NCBI GenBank assembly: GCA_035578155.1 | Contig: JAPWDM010000003.1 | Coordinates: 69,680,142-69,744,141, forward strand | Direction: 5' to 3' | Length of the DNA stretch: 64,000 nucleotides | From: Brachynemurus nebulosus | Lineage: Eukaryota > Arthropoda > Insecta > Neuroptera > Myrmeleontidae | Part shown: positions 46,738-59,926 of the stretch, piece after piece | How the letters are laid out: every line of letters begins with the position of its first letter | Numbering within the stretch: the stretch's first letter is position 1 | Notes under the pieces: model-generated | Seen by the model: the letters and a program-made list of their open reading frames with translations, nothing else | Database searches by the model: none | What the model was told of the DNA's origin: nothing | Position numbers and translations under genes: made by a program

Positions 46738-47476
46738 AAGTAGAGTCAAACGAATTTGTAATGAGAGGACCCAGAACCAAGCTTTCACTGTCTCTAGATT
46801 CTTACGTAACAGTTTTTCAGGCTGAGGTCTTCGCTATCTTGGTCTGCGCAGAACATATATGGGGCTATCTGGAATACACGGCCACATTAATATTTGTTCA
46901 GACAGCTAGGCAGCTCTAAAGGCATTGAAAAAAGTCAGAACAACATCCAAACTGGTGTGGGAGTGTCAGAGGATGTTGGATAATCTTGCAGCTCGCTACC
47001 AGGACACCGAGGTATTGAAGGCAATGAAATGGCTGATAAACTGGCCAGAGCAGGCTCCAACACCCTATTTGTGGGGCCTGAACCTGTGCTGGGAATCCCT
47101 ATCCAGAGAATAAGATGCTGTATCAGAAATTGGGTGCAGGATCGACATGGCTTTCTTTGGGAAAGCTATAGTGGAGCTAGGCAGGCTCATGATTTTATAA
47201 CTGGGTCGTGCCAATCGCTCACTAGAGTGTATCTGTCGCTTGAAAGGGAACAACTCCGTAAGGTGTTTGGTCTCCTGACGGGACACAATACAGACGCAAC
47301 CTTGCAGGAAATGTGGTAGAGAGGAGGAGTCCTCTCACCATTTTCTTTGCAGCTGCGACGCCTTGTCGCGGTTAAGGTATCGACATCTGGGGTCCATTCA
47401 CCTGACCCCAGAACTCATCAGGGGGACCAGCGTGAAGGGCTTGCTTTCCTTTATTAAGGGGCTTGACTTCCTTTGA
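46738..47476 (+). pseudogene. Jockey/R1-like LINE remnant: RNase H domain and ORF2 C-terminus
   Basis: Three overlapping frames together read the end of a non-LTR retrotransposon ORF2. FQAEVFAILVCAEH holds the first acidic RNase H residue; a DS.AALKAL segment follows, with the Gln codon now TAG (46911-46913); GHRGIEGNEMADKLARAGS is the His...Asp signature. The last part reads LLTGHN, a C..C pattern, LTPELIRGTSVKGLLSFIKG and a stop at 47474-47476. At least three frameshifts and one stop break it, and the reverse transcriptase part is missing (5' truncation). About 80 bp of 3' UTR follow. Clade is judged from pattern only. Confidence 0.85.
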
Positions 47477-47479
47477 GTC

Positions 47480-47988
47480 TTCCCTCTTTGCATTCAAGGG
47501 GAACAAAGGGTCCAATACAGTAGCCTACGTGCAGCGGAAGAACGTTCCACTCTCTCAAGTATATTAATTTTTGAGCAAATGCTTATGACATTAGAACAAC
47601 TAAAAGTTTTTTTTTTTTTTACTGTTTAAATAATTTAAATCGTTGTATTGTATTATCTTTAAGCGTTTAGTTTTATCAAAAAAATGGAAAGAACGCTATA
47701 AAAGAAAATTTTATGGCCTGAACATTGACTTTTTTGCATTTCCAACATTTGATGACGTCAATAAGATAATTTTTTTTTAAAAGTCAGTGAATCTTTTATG
47801 TAACCAAGACTATTAGTTAGAATTTGAGTACCTTTGGAGTGTTTCTCTCAGTTTTATCACTTCTATTATATAAATGATAAAAGTCGTTAAAAAAAGTTAA
47901 TGTGAGTTTGAACGTACCTAAAATTTATGTTAAATTTTTAAAAATACGCAAACAACTTCCAAATTTCATGGATTATAATTATATATAC
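47480..47988. other. Non-coding stretch after the LINE remnant
   Basis: The first 80 bp are probably LINE 3' UTR (GTGCAGCGGAAGAACG). The rest has no supported feature. Confidence 0.45.
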
Positions 47989-47989
47989 T

Positions 47990-48434
47990 GTGTGAGTTTT
48001 TTGAGAGTTGCCATTTTTATTACAGCCAAACCGTTGATTTAATCGAAAAATTGTTCAAATAAGAGTTGTAGATATCAACGGGGGCAACCGATTGCTATAG
48101 TCAGGAGCTTTATAGCTCTTATAAAGCAATGATATAAACTTATAGATTTTTAAATGAGACTACATATTAATTTTTCGATAAAACTGATCTAATGCATTAA
48201 TTAATAACATAAATGAGCAAAAAAAATTTTTTTACTCAAGTTAAATTTTTTAATTTTTCTTTAATTTATCAGTTAGGCAGTAAAAATATGCACATGTACT
48301 TGAGGCTACTTCAACCGATAGTGTTCTGGTTAGTTACATTTCCATTACATCCAACAAAAGAAACTTTTCCAGTACCCACCATTTCTATCAGACAAATTTG
48401 GTTGTAATAAAACTGGTAACTCTCAAAAAACTCA
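47990..48434. mobile_element. 445-bp TIR element with GTGTGAG ends, copy 2
   Basis: Matches 17257-17704 along its whole length in the same orientation. The right terminus has lost part of its CTCACAC. The frame 48213-48407 matches that of copy 1 only because the DNA is alike. Confidence 0.8.
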
Positions 48435-48435
48435 G

Positions 48436-51090
48436 ATAATATTCTATATTTGTTGACGAAGCCAAAATTATACATACAGCCTTAGGTTACTGTTATATAA
48501 AAATGACGAAAAAGTAAAGAGACAGAAAACTGGGTTCGTTTAATTTTGCTTCATTTGTTTGATGACGTTCTACCATTTTGACTTAATTTAGCCTATATTT
48601 ATTTTATTGTACTAAAATGATAGATTTTCCCAAAAATTTTCAGCAAGTCAAAATTTCGAGATAAATTTTTTAGATGTTTTTCCAAAAAATTTATCAATAA
48701 TATTGTAGATAGTCAAAATAAAATCACATGCGTAAATAAACCATAATCTTCATTTCCATTTGCATATTTATATTTATATATAAAACAAAAAATCGATATT
48801 GTAATCTTTTCACGAACAATATGAAATTAAAAATTAGTATTTAACTATTAATTTGTATGCTTGAAAACGTCGCATCAACCTTGAATATTATTTTTTGTAT
48901 GTTAATAATAAATTTTAATGCATCTAGTGTAAGTACATATTATAGTATAATTACAATTTCTTTAAAGGTAAACAAATTAAACTGTAATATATACCTATAA
49001 TATATTTATCACATATATTTTGTTACCTTTAATAAGTATACAAATTGAGAAAAAAATTGCCTAAATCAAACGATTTAGATATTCAAATTTTATAATATAT
49101 ATTTAACACCTTCCCCAGGACTAAAGTTATAAAAGTATTAGTTGGTCGATAAAACGATTTTTTCAAAGGATTTTAACGAAACTTCTCTAGATATTTATTT
49201 AATTCAGTACCAATAATACGAGCCTATTCCGATTAAAATTGACTACCTCAATTTTGAGAAAAACGTTTTCAAAGTTTTGTAATTTTAACACGGGTTCTTA
49301 TGGGAAAACTATTTTTTTTTTTATTTTTGTGAATAAAATGAAAACGTGTCAGAGGAATTTGATAAAAATTCAATATGTTATAAAATACAAAGTTACAAAC
49401 CATATTTAATAACAAATAAAAATTATTGACCACGTCGTTTCTGAAATATAATTTATAAACATCATTTTACAACGCTTTTTCAACAATACTTTTATATTGC
49501 TACAACAACGCTATTGCTACAACGCGCGGAAATTAAAAAAAAACAAGTGGTATATAAATATAATAACTGAAGAATTTCAATACATTATTTAATTTTTGAC
49601 AAAAGAAAATTTTTTCGCTGTGACACATTTTTGTATATACTTGACTATCTCGGAGAAACTACGTTAATTCACTTTTTCGTAATATTGCTTCCAAACCTGT
49701 ATATTCAGTAGTATATCAATATTAATAATAATTATTATATGAATGTTAAGAAAAAATTAATATCTGTCAAAATTCAATAATGAAATTTCAGTTGTTTTTT
49801 TTGCTCGAGACAAAAGAAACAATATTTTAAAATTTATTTTACATTCAGTGTTCTTCGATAAATGTTTATGTTGGGGCTCTTTTACATTTGGTTCCAATTT
49901 TTATCAACACTGATATCAATACTATTTTTGACCTTGTAATTACTAATGGTTACACATATTGACCACTGATCTACTCAAATCATTTTATCACCTGTCCAAC
50001 CTTGACATTCGGATTACCATATAAAAATCTTAATTTGACATTTAAAGCTTTATCTAATTCCATACTGTTCTTACTCATGGTTGCAAGTCTAATAGAAAAA
50101 CAACACACTTCGTATCTTCTTCTTCTTCACATTTGCATTAATTAATATTTTTTGCATAAAAAAAAAAACTATTACTTATGTAAAATAACCGGAAAATCAT
50201 CATTGTAAAACAAAACAAAAGTGAAAATTTATGGCGAAAAATATTTTTTTCTAATACACATAATCTGTGTATATGGATATATGTCTGCAATTAATGGAAG
50301 CGCTCAATTGAGAAGCAATTGAATGAAATGCCACCGTCACGTGTATGTTATACCGTGGAGCACGTTTTTTTGTTTTTATTCGACAAGCATATTAATTATG
50401 CTTCGGTGAAACTCAGATGTGCGCAGTGATCATCTGATTACAATATCAGATATAGCATTATAAAAACATTTTAGGTAAAAACACATTAAAGTTGACCGTC
50501 ACAGTCAAGGGGCCAAACTAGTATTATGATAGTTAGCATCCCGACTGTAATTAGAATTTTACGTCATCAGACTTGGCAGAGAGGTGAAAGGTTATATACG
50601 TATTTAGAGTTTTTGTTGGTATGTGTAAGGTGAATGTTTGTGTGTGTAATACTCTGTATGTATGTAACGGTGGTCCAAGGTGAGAATGCATACGTATACT
50701 AGAACAACCATGTGCATGTACCTGCTACTAGTGATGTAACAATGAACAGCCACCATTGTGGCCACGACTTAACAATGAATGTGTGCGTTTGAAGAGCCGA
50801 TGGACGACTAATCAGTAAGCAGTATAAATCGCTACTTACTGCAACTTTCGGATCCCACTTTTTTGTATGTAGGCTTGATCTGTCTCATCTGTGGTCACAA
50901 TTTAGTTACCATGTCACAAATAGTAACTGTCACAGAACCCATCCAAAATGAAATGAACTGTGGTCAAACAGACTGTCAATAGACGACGCCTTCTACATTC
51001 TTTAAATAATGTAAAAAATTTGGAGAGACAGGTCTACCCACACTGTCAACTTCCCATTGGATGCCCTTAAAGATGATTGCACATGAATAA
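48436..51090. other. Non-coding stretch with a less AT-rich part at 50290-51070
   Basis: No gene. The segment 50290-51070 is visibly richer in G+C, has few long A/T runs and contains GTATAAATCG at 50821-50830; it could be regulatory or an unrecognised old element. Nothing in it codes for more than about 60 residues. Confidence 0.4.
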
Positions 51091-52010
51091 CATTTTTTTT
51101 AATCAGGGGACTCCTCCCGATAGAGGCTTTGCCCCTTGCACCACACCGGGGTTTCGTCTTCTGTACCTTAGGGGGGGGGGGGCTTCACTCTTATCAAACA
51201 AATGATAACATCATTTGGTCTGAAGATACGCTAGACAAAAAATATTTCACAAAAATTTTCTTATTTCGTTTTTCGCTCTTTGATTTTTTTTTAAATTTTA
51301 TAATACTGGCGTTTCTAACATCAAGGAAGGTTCTTAGGCCATTATATAATAATGTTATGGTAAAAAATCCATATAATGTATGGTATGTTAATAAAGTTAA
51401 TTCCGTTTTTTTATCACAGAAAATAAACCGCTAACTCGAATTTGCTGAAAACTTTATCCGGTCTTCATTTTTTAATTACGCATCTAATGAAATTAGCCCG
51501 GAGTTGATATCATCATTTGTTCTCGAGATATGCGAGACGAAAAAAAATTCACGAACGAACTAACCAACGCACACACAGACATCACGCTAAAAACGATGGA
51601 TTCGGATTCTAGTGACCTTGAAAGGTGGAGACATATCCAAATTAGCGATTCGTAAAATCGGACCCATTATAATAACTTCTAATGGGGAGTTAACAATCCC
51701 AGTCGACAGCTCTCGTACATGTTGGTTAAACAGATTATCAACAGACGGCGGCGACGACATATTCTGGTAAAACCAGCCAGAATAAACATTTTTTCAAGGA
51801 CAAACGAAACCAGTGTCTCGTTTCGTTTCCGAGATATCGAGTGCGGAATTTTTAAAAACTGGCTTTCAATTGAAGGCTATTTTACCTTACCCAGAATACA
51901 TCACGGGAAAATTAACAGTGTCGCATTCCATGTATTTTATCGCAAGGATTCCTATCAGTCTGTAAAAAATTCATTGAATTCTGAAAATTCCGTTGAAGGG
52001 AACTGATAGA
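51091..52010 (+). repeat. Probable retroelement-derived repeat, unclassified
   Basis: Two similar stretches (about 51195-51250 and 51505-51560) share ATGATATCATCATTTGKTCTSGAGATA-like wording (key parts ATCATTTG and AGACRAAAAA). The second is followed by an ACGAACGAACTAACCAACG-type run and GACCTTGAAAGGTGGAGACA, which resembles 3' parts of insect LINE/SINE tails. A 95-codon frame (51719-52006) has no domain I recognise. A run of 12 G is at 51171-51182. Confidence 0.35.
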
Positions 52011-53144
52011 AATACTAATCATGTAGGTCACTAATTTTCAGTTATCTAACAACTAATAATAATCAAGGACATATTGGTTTTGTAAAAATGACTACCACAG
52101 TATAAGCACTTTGTAGTCTTATAAAGTTATAACCATTGCAGGTAATGATCAGCACGCTTGTACTGGTTTAAACTTAAATTTTGCTATAGAGGTAAAGTTA
52201 TCCATATCAAGGACTTGGTGTATTTAAACATTAAAAATATTGTACGAAATTATAACCTGAAGATATATTGTTTTTGAGTTAAAAATATCCATTTCTACGC
52301 AATTTGAAAAATCTTGATTATGAATAATTAAAATATGATAATAGAAATGTATAAATTATTTTTTAAGTATCAATATACATAATTATATTGTTATTAAAAA
52401 TATATATATTTATTGTAAGTTATTAACTGTATATGGTTATTATACTGATTGAAAAACAATAATTCATCAAATTAAAGCTAATTATCATCTGAGATAATTT
52501 GTTGAATTGTAAAGTGATTTTGTAATTTTTATCTTTGAGAATTTTCTAAAAGTGTCACGCTATGGAATTTTCCGTTCAGTACGGTGGCGAAAATGTGCTA
52601 GCTAGTAGGTATTGCACATTTTCTTTCGGGCAAAATTTGACTGATCAAAAATGAAAACTAAGTACATACTTTTGTAATCCTTTAAAATTAATAATGACGA
52701 ATGAGATAGATCTAATGAAAATTCAATTTTAAAGGTGAAAAAGTTACTTCACTCTGCTATTTCCATAAAGGGCGTCAGACTGTAGTAAAAATAGAAATAC
52801 AGTTAAAGAAATTGTAGCAATTATAAGCAATTTAACAGTTAACATGATTTTTTAGTATTTAATTTGATAAAATATAATTAAATACTGAATCAAATTAAAC
52901 ATCTTGTTTGTAATGGTCGAAAGAATAATTTATATACGATTTTGAAGATATAAAAATAGAAAATTGGAACAGTTTTGGAATAATATGGTAATAAAACAAT
53001 TCACCTATAAAATTATTTAAACGCTTGAAAAGTGTAGCAATTAAATACTTATAATAAATAAATTATTAAATATAAAATATTTTAAAAGTTAGTAATTATT
53101 AACCTCCCAGCATTGGGAAGGGTAAAAATCTGCTACGAGGCAAG
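52011..53144. other. AT-rich non-coding stretch
   Basis: No supported feature. Confidence 0.45.
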
Positions 53145-53179
53145 GAAGCTATGTACCACCACCCATTGGCAGTGTATTT
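53145..53179 (+). repeat. Short dispersed repeat, copy 3 of 3
   Basis: GTACCACCACCCATTGGC followed by AGTGTATTTA; see 2153-2190 and 43688-43730. Confidence 0.5.
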
Positions 53180-54130
53180 ACAGAAAAAAATTGTAGGTGG
53201 AATAAAAGAGTTTTTTCTTTTTAAAAAAAAGTTACTAAACGTTACAACTATACTTTTTCTACAATTTTTTTTAATAACAATATTTTAAAAAAACAGTTAA
53301 ATTGAAGCTGTTGAAGGCCATAGTTTTTAGCATGCACAATTTTTTTTTGTCCAAGTTTTATTTATAAGTTATAAATTATAGCGCTCAGATGAAACAGACA
53401 TTTGATGTGTTTGATTGTCTAATTTATTAAATTCTGTTTTTGAATAGTCAAAACAAAAAAAGTGGTAAATTATTTTCCGCATTTTTTTTTTTTGTATCCC
53501 CCCGTAACAACACGATGAATTTGACCTTTACTTGTGAAACACACTATAGATATAATTTTTAAACAAACAATGTAATTACCAATCTAATAATATTTACCAT
53601 CGCCGTTTTTTTTTTTCAATAATGAAAAATTTAATGTTATTAAGATAAATATGGTATTTATTAAAGCATACTTCCGTGAATCCATCAACAAATTACAGTA
53701 CTATTCCAAAAATTTGAACATAGTTTCACTTTGTAATGATTCAGTTGCGCTGAAACAAAGGGTTTCGAAGACATTGCGGAATCCTCTATGAAATCATGTG
53801 ATCCGTAGCGGCAGCCAATTACTGAATTCCTCAATGTAACTCTTGTGTAGGTGTACCTACTGCGGAGTGTATTTTTATTTTTGATTGTTGCTGTATTTTG
53901 ATTCGCTTTTATTTAAAACAAATGCTTCCCTGTGTATATACAATTATAAATATTCACCATCATAATATTTTTAAATTAGTATATTTTTTTCTGCAAACAA
54001 GTTCGGCCTTCGCAAAATCATCATGAAAATTCTATTCATAGTAAATAATCGGATGCCGTGCTTATCATAAATTAACTAGACAGATATGTTTACGTTTGAT
54101 CTATCAACTGTGGCTTTCGTAATTAAGGAA
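53180..54130. other. Non-coding stretch
   Basis: No supported feature; several poly-T runs. Confidence 0.45.
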
Positions 54131-54133
54131 ATT

Positions 54134-54600
54134 AAGGCCCGATTTACATTAACGCTCCGCTCTCGATACGCTCCCACTCCATTCTCGCTCCGATATAATC
54201 TTGTTGTGTTCACATTACAGTGCTGATAACATGCTACGACCTATTCGTTCTCCATTCACATTATAATGCCGCTCAGGATAGGTTCCCAGTTCGGTCTCAG
54301 TTCGATACAAACATCTTTTCATAACAACTGAATGCAAGCGGAGTGGAGTGGAATCAAAAAAGTGTTTACACTATACGTATACAAGCCATAACAAGTCTGA
54401 TATCGCTCCGATAAAATATTACCTGAGTGGTATTGATATTGGAATGGCTTTTGGTGATAAAAGACGGGGAATAGCTTGGAAAATGTTTTTAAAGAAACTG
54501 ACAACGTAGTTGTAGGACTTTTCCGTTTCGTTTTTATTTTTGGAAACTTGCTAAGGGCGGCGAGTTGGGGTCGGCAACTTGTAAGGAATGGATATATAAG
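54134..54600. mobile_element. Possible one-sided TTAA element end
   Basis: TTAA followed by GGCCCGATTTACATTAACGC, with CGCTCC.CTC words recurring and TTCACATTA repeated three times over 54140-54270. This resembles piggyBac-type MITEs, but I find no right end; the extent is a guess. Confidence 0.3.
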
Positions 54601-54604
54601 CATT

Positions 54605-55220
54605 TATAATAGCTAAAAAAAACCACTCCGTTCAAATGTTAGGGGTAGATGGGTGTATTTTTAAGGAAAATTGTAAATTGGAATTTCTACAAATTATATT
54701 TTGTATAATTTTGTTCCCGATTCTCTCAGGGGAAGATTCATATTTTAAGTTTCTCCAGCCACTGTTACACCACTTTAAAAAAAAATACCGATTACCGATT
54801 GGAAGTTTACTGAGACTCCTACGCTGCTGCAAAACGTCAAAAATTTTTCAATTCTAATAAAAAAGATAGGAGTCACGTACATATTGCTTGTACGTCAACT
54901 CACGGCAGTTTTGAACGGGTCAAAAGAGTATAGAAAACTATTGCTTCTAACTTTATCTCTCTTACTGTACATACTAAAATGACATAGAGAAAGATAGATC
55001 CTCACTTAAACGGTGTTGAATTGAATGCCTTCAATTCTCGGATAAAAATAATACCTAGTTTTTTGGTCTCTTTTTGTTATTTTTTGACTCGCATCATTTC
55101 TCGATGACGTCAGAGAAATTTTTGCTAAATTCAAACACTTATAAAGGTAAGTAATGATCGATTTTAAAATTCCGAAAAACTTTAAAATAAATACTTCTAA
55201 TATTTTTATGTTACACCAGC
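54605..55220. other. Non-coding stretch
   Basis: Frames at 54632-54832 and 54636-54857 overlap on opposite strands and show no domain. Nothing is supported. Confidence 0.4.
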
Positions 55221-55224
55221 CCTA

Positions 55225-55680
55225 CCCGCGACGTCGCTCGCACAAAGCATTGTTATAAACTCAATGAGAAGTATGTAAGTGTAATAATTATCCAGAACTT
55301 GCAAAGAATAATAATTTTTGTGTAATGCAGACACATGCTCAAAATGGTTTTTCTATTTTCCCGTGGGAATGAGGAATTTTCCCGGACTAAAAATTATCTT
55401 AAATGTTGACCCAAGTAATAGGTTATCACCACACCAAATTTCATCAAAATCTGTCCAATAGCTTTTGCGTCATACATGCACATGCACAAAATGGTTTTTC
55501 TATTTTCCCGTGGGAATGAGGCATTTTTCCGGAGTAAAAGGTATCTTAAATGCTGCCCTAGGTAATAACTTATCACCACACCAAATTTAATTTAAATCCG
55601 TCCAATAGTTTTTGTGTGATGCCTGAACAGACAGGCAGACAGACAGACAGACAAAAATTCTAAAAATCGCTGTTTTGGTA
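55225..55680 (+). mobile_element. RTE-like LINE/SINE 3' tail with tandem 147-bp units
   Basis: Two units start at 55341 and 55488 with AAAATGGTTTTTCTATTTTC and end in a segment like CACCAAATTTCATCAAAATC followed by GTCCAATAG. The tail (55625-55653) is GACAGACAGGCAGACAGACA-like. CCCGCGACGTCGCTCGC upstream is a common companion. This arrangement is well known in insect RTE-type non-LTR elements and their SINEs. No reverse transcriptase is present. Confidence 0.6.
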
Positions 55681-55770
55681 TCTACATCAATAACTATTTA
55701 CAGTACCAGTACAATTTTCAAAAAATATTCCATGTACAGAAATACATGGTCTCGTGACAATTTTATTATA

Positions 55771-56408
55771 CACGGAGAGAAAATTCATAGAAAAATTACT
55801 GTGCTCAGCACTACAATCGACGTGTAAAAGGCGAACATCAACGCTGTCACATAGCGAGGCAGGCTGCAGAAGGTATCAACACAATCATACATGAAGGTCA
55901 CATAGCCAGGCTGGTGTGGCAAGTAACATAGCCAGGCTGATCACTGCTGGTGTGGTGTTGTGTGCAAACAGTATTCATTAGAATGTCTTACAGGACGGTC
56001 ACCGTTTAATTCATCATTTTGTTACTTCACTATATTCAGTATTAGAATATATTGTTGCCAATCATTTTGTATGCATCATAAAGAATCGAAGGTCGGAAAA
56101 GATCGATTGCTTCTCAGTGCGTACAGCCCAAGCAACATAAGGTTGCGGGTCAGATGCGCAAATGGAAGAGTACGACAACAAGAATTGAACTATAACATAT
56201 ATGCATAAGAGCGTGATAGAAGTTGTGTTAGCACAACAATTTTTATGAAACCATGACTAATACTTTTTACGTTTCAATTTAATAATACTTATTTACATGA
56301 TCGTAAAATATTTTTTACTTTGGTCGTCGATCGCGCACGCATTATAAGAGAGCATGGTAATTTTTCTGAAATTTTACCTACAAAAATTATATGATTTTTC
56401 TCTCCGTG
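55771..56408. mobile_element. 638-bp MITE with CACGGAGAGAAAA ends, copy 2 with extra core
   Basis: Ends match 32858-33147 in opposite orientation, with TA at 55769-55770 and 56409-56410. The outer 70 bp (left) and about 120 bp (right) are shared. The middle (about 55840-56285) is not found in copy 1: it holds ACATAGCCAGGCTG repeats and an 82-codon frame (55960-56208) without a known domain. It could be a longer ancestral form or captured host DNA. Confidence 0.85.
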
Positions 56409-56410
56409 TA

Positions 56411-57141
56411 TGTATAGACAACAGGCGCGTGACAGGCAAAGGTTCCGGTTAATTTGAAGACCGATTACGCTATCGGTTTATTAACTATACATACAGTGTG
56501 TATAATTTTATCCATACATAAAACATATTGTATTTGTGCAAGAGAAGTGATCACAATGTAATCTATAAGGTAGTTAATTAGTATACATTTATATTTTATG
56601 GTCACCATCGAGGTTAATTTCTTGGAAAAATTCAATTTCAGCCCTTGACCCGATATAAGAGTATCATATTATGTACATATTATGTAGCAAGCTGTGTGGC
56701 TGTGTACATATATCGCTGTGTGGTGTGTAAAGTGAGGGCAGGTATGACAAATACATTTAATTTACCGTTTAAGTTACTATTTTATTTGATTAAGTTGATT
56801 ATATTAAAAGTTCAAACGGTTTCTTGCAACAGTTGGCGCGTATTATTTGTTTATATACCGAGTGTTTTATGGGAAACCTTGAGCCAGGATTAAATAAATA
56901 ATGAGAATAGTGTGAAAACCATGAAAGTACATGGTTCATTCAGAGTATTATTATTAGAATCATAACAGTTTTCATGACACATCTCATGTCAATATGAATA
57001 TAGATAATTGCAAAAGGTGAAATTTTCTAATTTTTATAATAAGAAAAAAATCGGCTATATTAATTTATATTAATAAAAAAAATAGGCTTAGAAATGTAAC
57101 TTTAACCTTTAAACTTTGTTTTCAGTCAGTCTTACAATTCA
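56411..57141. other. Non-coding stretch
   Basis: The 82-codon frame at 56645-56893 shows no domain. Nothing else is supported. Confidence 0.4.
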
Positions 57142-57145
57142 TTAA

Positions 57146-57840
57146 GGGGAGATTCGCCAAAAAACATCAAAAATCGACCTTTATTATTATTATTTTTTTC
57201 ATACAAATGAATATTTCATTAAAAAACTAAATATACAGCAGTTTCTACATGTGTTAAGATTACAAATTTTTTTTTTTTTTTAAATTCAAAAATGATCTGG
57301 GTATAAGTGGCTTTCAAGTCGACACTGCGAGATTTTTCCAGCTTGATGGTTCCGCGCGTTCTGAAATCCCCAGTGAACCAAAATAAAAAAATTCAAGAAT
57401 TTTCTGAAAATATACATATACAGTTATTATGGCACTAACTAGGACCTAAGAAAAAAAATAATAATAAAAAACGAGCGAGAAATCGCATTTTGAAAATAAA
57501 TTTTCAAAATTCACCGCTTTTTCTCGACTATAAACAACTGCCATTTTGAAAATATACTACGGAATCAAAAAGTTCCTACCAAAATGACGGTATCGAGGAA
57601 TAACATGCACTTCGATTTATGTCGATATCTCAAATACTTTTTGAGATAGACGAGGAGCCATGTCGGAAAACGTACTTTCGAAAAAATAGCATTTAAAGAT
57701 TTTTTTAAAATAGAATTATATAGTAAAGTGCGTGCACTAAAATGCCCATAACGCTTGAGATCGTTTCTTACACCGTAAGGAACATAATTATGAAGAAAAA
57801 AAGTCGATTTCTTTTTTCTTTTTTTTTAGCGAATCTCCCC
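57146..57840. mobile_element. 695-bp TTAA-flanked TIR element
   Basis: Ends GGGGAGATTCGCCAAAAAA and its near-complement (GCGAATCTCCCC), with TTAA at 57142-57145 and 57841-57844. No coding; the interior has pyrimidine-rich and CGAAAA-rich parts. Likely related to 25645-26529 by its GGGGAG start. Confidence 0.88.
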
Positions 57841-57844
57841 TTAA

Positions 57845-59340
57845 AGATAAAAAGAACACCAGCAAACATACTTAAATCCGCATTACAAGATGCTTATTCC
57901 GCTTCTTGGTTCCAAGCAGCTGCTGTGCTGACACTATACTAGCTCCTCTGCGATGTTGGCTACACATAATATGTGTTGTTGGCTTGCATGTGTAGATGGT
58001 CCCGGTGCGTTTACCACCAGTGTCGTCTATCGACAGTGACGGTAAAAGGGACAGTATAGCAGAGAAACAAGCATGGAAAATAGGACAAGTTTTACCGAGC
58101 AACATAACAAAAGTATATATTTTGTGACAAGTTTCGATTCATTTTTCATTGTAGCTACATACTTTACATGACAAAAATTTATTTAAAAAAAAAAAATGGA
58201 ATATAATATATTCATACTTTTGAAAGATTTGTTGTCTGAATTTTAGTAATTTCACTTTTTTACCGAAATTACAAAAGCTGTGCATCCTAAAATTGAGCCT
58301 TAGAAATTTACGAATCTTACAGTTACTTCATACGTTGACTCTCCGACACTAAAAATGATCGAATGTACCTACTTGATGACGTCACAATAATAAATTTTAA
58401 TTTTTCTCAGTTAAATGTTATTTCATTACCTAGCTGATAAATTTTTTTAGGCAGAATGGAGTAACCTGTATGCAATATATTTTTTTTAAATTTCGTGCCA
58501 CCGAGATACCGCTATACATATGTTATTAGAAGAGAAAATCGCCTCGGTGTCTGGTAGTTTCTGGAACAAAATTCCTGATTCATGAAGTGTGTCCATGTTT
58601 TTTACTTAAAGTATATATTTCTGACATCTAATTCCAAAATTAAAACTTTTCTTTAATAATGTTATTCCAACCATTTAATTGTTACTTTAAACAAATAAAT
58701 ATTTTATTTCGTAGATATATCATTTAGAATTTTAGAACAACTGATCTCTTTGTGTCCTAAACATATTCAATTTCAGTAATTTTTTTATTTAAACAAAAAC
58801 CCATTTCTACGTAATGAATTAAATTATATTTAACGAAATATGATCTTAATACAGAGCACAATTTTCAATTCTTGTAGCAACTAATTAAAATTCAAGGTTT
58901 TGAACAATTAATAATAATTTCTTTAAATACAAATTATTAAGCAATGTTGAATAACGGGATACAAATTTCTATAAGTAATTTGTTTTTAAAATACTCCATT
59001 TATTGCTAAGTCCAGGTATATCAATATTTTTGTTGTTCATTAGCATTCACTAATTTTAATTTCTTGGATAAATATTACCTATATTTTTTGTTACTGTTTA
59101 ACTATGGCGTCACTAAATCAGGTTATTATGTCTGTAGAAATTTATTAAATTTTAATTTTCCGTATTTTTGTTCTAGAATCTAACACGAGACGGTCATAAG
59201 ACTTTCTTTTCAATTTATTCGGTAATGACGAGGAAATTAGATATATGTACTTAATTGAAATTAATTGATTAGGAAGTTAAATAATTTAATGGAATAATGA
59301 ACAGGCTTCTTTAGGGTTCCGAGGAAAAAATTTCGTTGCC
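57845..59340. other. Non-coding stretch with a GC-richer patch
   Basis: About 57890-58080 is less AT-rich (GCAGCTGCTGTGCTGAC, GTGTCGTCTATCGACAGTGA) with a 77-codon minus frame of no known domain. The rest is plain AT-rich DNA. Confidence 0.4.
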
Positions 59341-59344
59341 CATC

Positions 59345-59705
59345 TGAAAAAGTGAAAACGACGGAATCTAAACGAACGGCGATTATAAAAAGGAATTTCG
59401 CGTTATTTTCGGACTCAATATAAATACTTTTAAAATTTTTCCAATGCCTATAGCTTTCTGGAAAATTTAAAAAAAATCTAATTGACTATTTTCCAGGCAA
59501 AAAGTGAAAAGGACGGAATTTAAAAGAACGGTGATTACAAAAATAAACTTACTTAGGAATTTTGCATTATTTTCGCGCTCAGTATAACTGCGTTTCATTT
59601 TTTTCCAACGCCTTTTCGTTTTCTACTAGTTTTCTTTAGACTACTTTCCAAGGAAAAATTGAAAACGATGGAATTTGAACGAACGGCGATTATAAAAAGA
59701 AACTT
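59345..59705 (+). repeat. Three degenerate tandem units of about 150-158 bp
   Basis: Units begin at about 59348, 59497 and 59655 with AAAAAGTGAAAACGACGGAA-like sequence, followed by GAACGGCGATTATAAAAA and, in the first two, an ATTTTCG..CTCA.TATAA part. The copies are well diverged, so the array is old. Confidence 0.7.
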
Positions 59706-59909
59706 AAGCAAAAAGCATAAATTTCAAAAAGATACTTCTGAACCCTTTAGGTGGTATGTGTTGAACATGTTTAAAGGTGCCCCAGTTGTGGAATCGTCAC
59801 ATCATTATAATAAATTTTAACAACTTTTATATCTTGAATGAATTCCCTGTTGGACGGGTCAGTTTTATTACGGTCAGTTCTTTTATCTAATAACTGAAAA
59901 ATACCTTGA

Positions 59910-59926
59910 CATATATATATATATAC

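Noticed and set aside
47065..47286. Minus-strand frame opposite the LINE remnant
   Set aside because: Shadow of the RNase H region read on the plus strand.
51719..52006. 95-codon frame with an RRRRR stretch
   Set aside because: No recognisable domain, no second copy and no start context; probably chance within an old repeat.
54319..54857. Overlapping frames on both strands
   Set aside because: They show no domain or conserved partner and overlap each other head-to-head.
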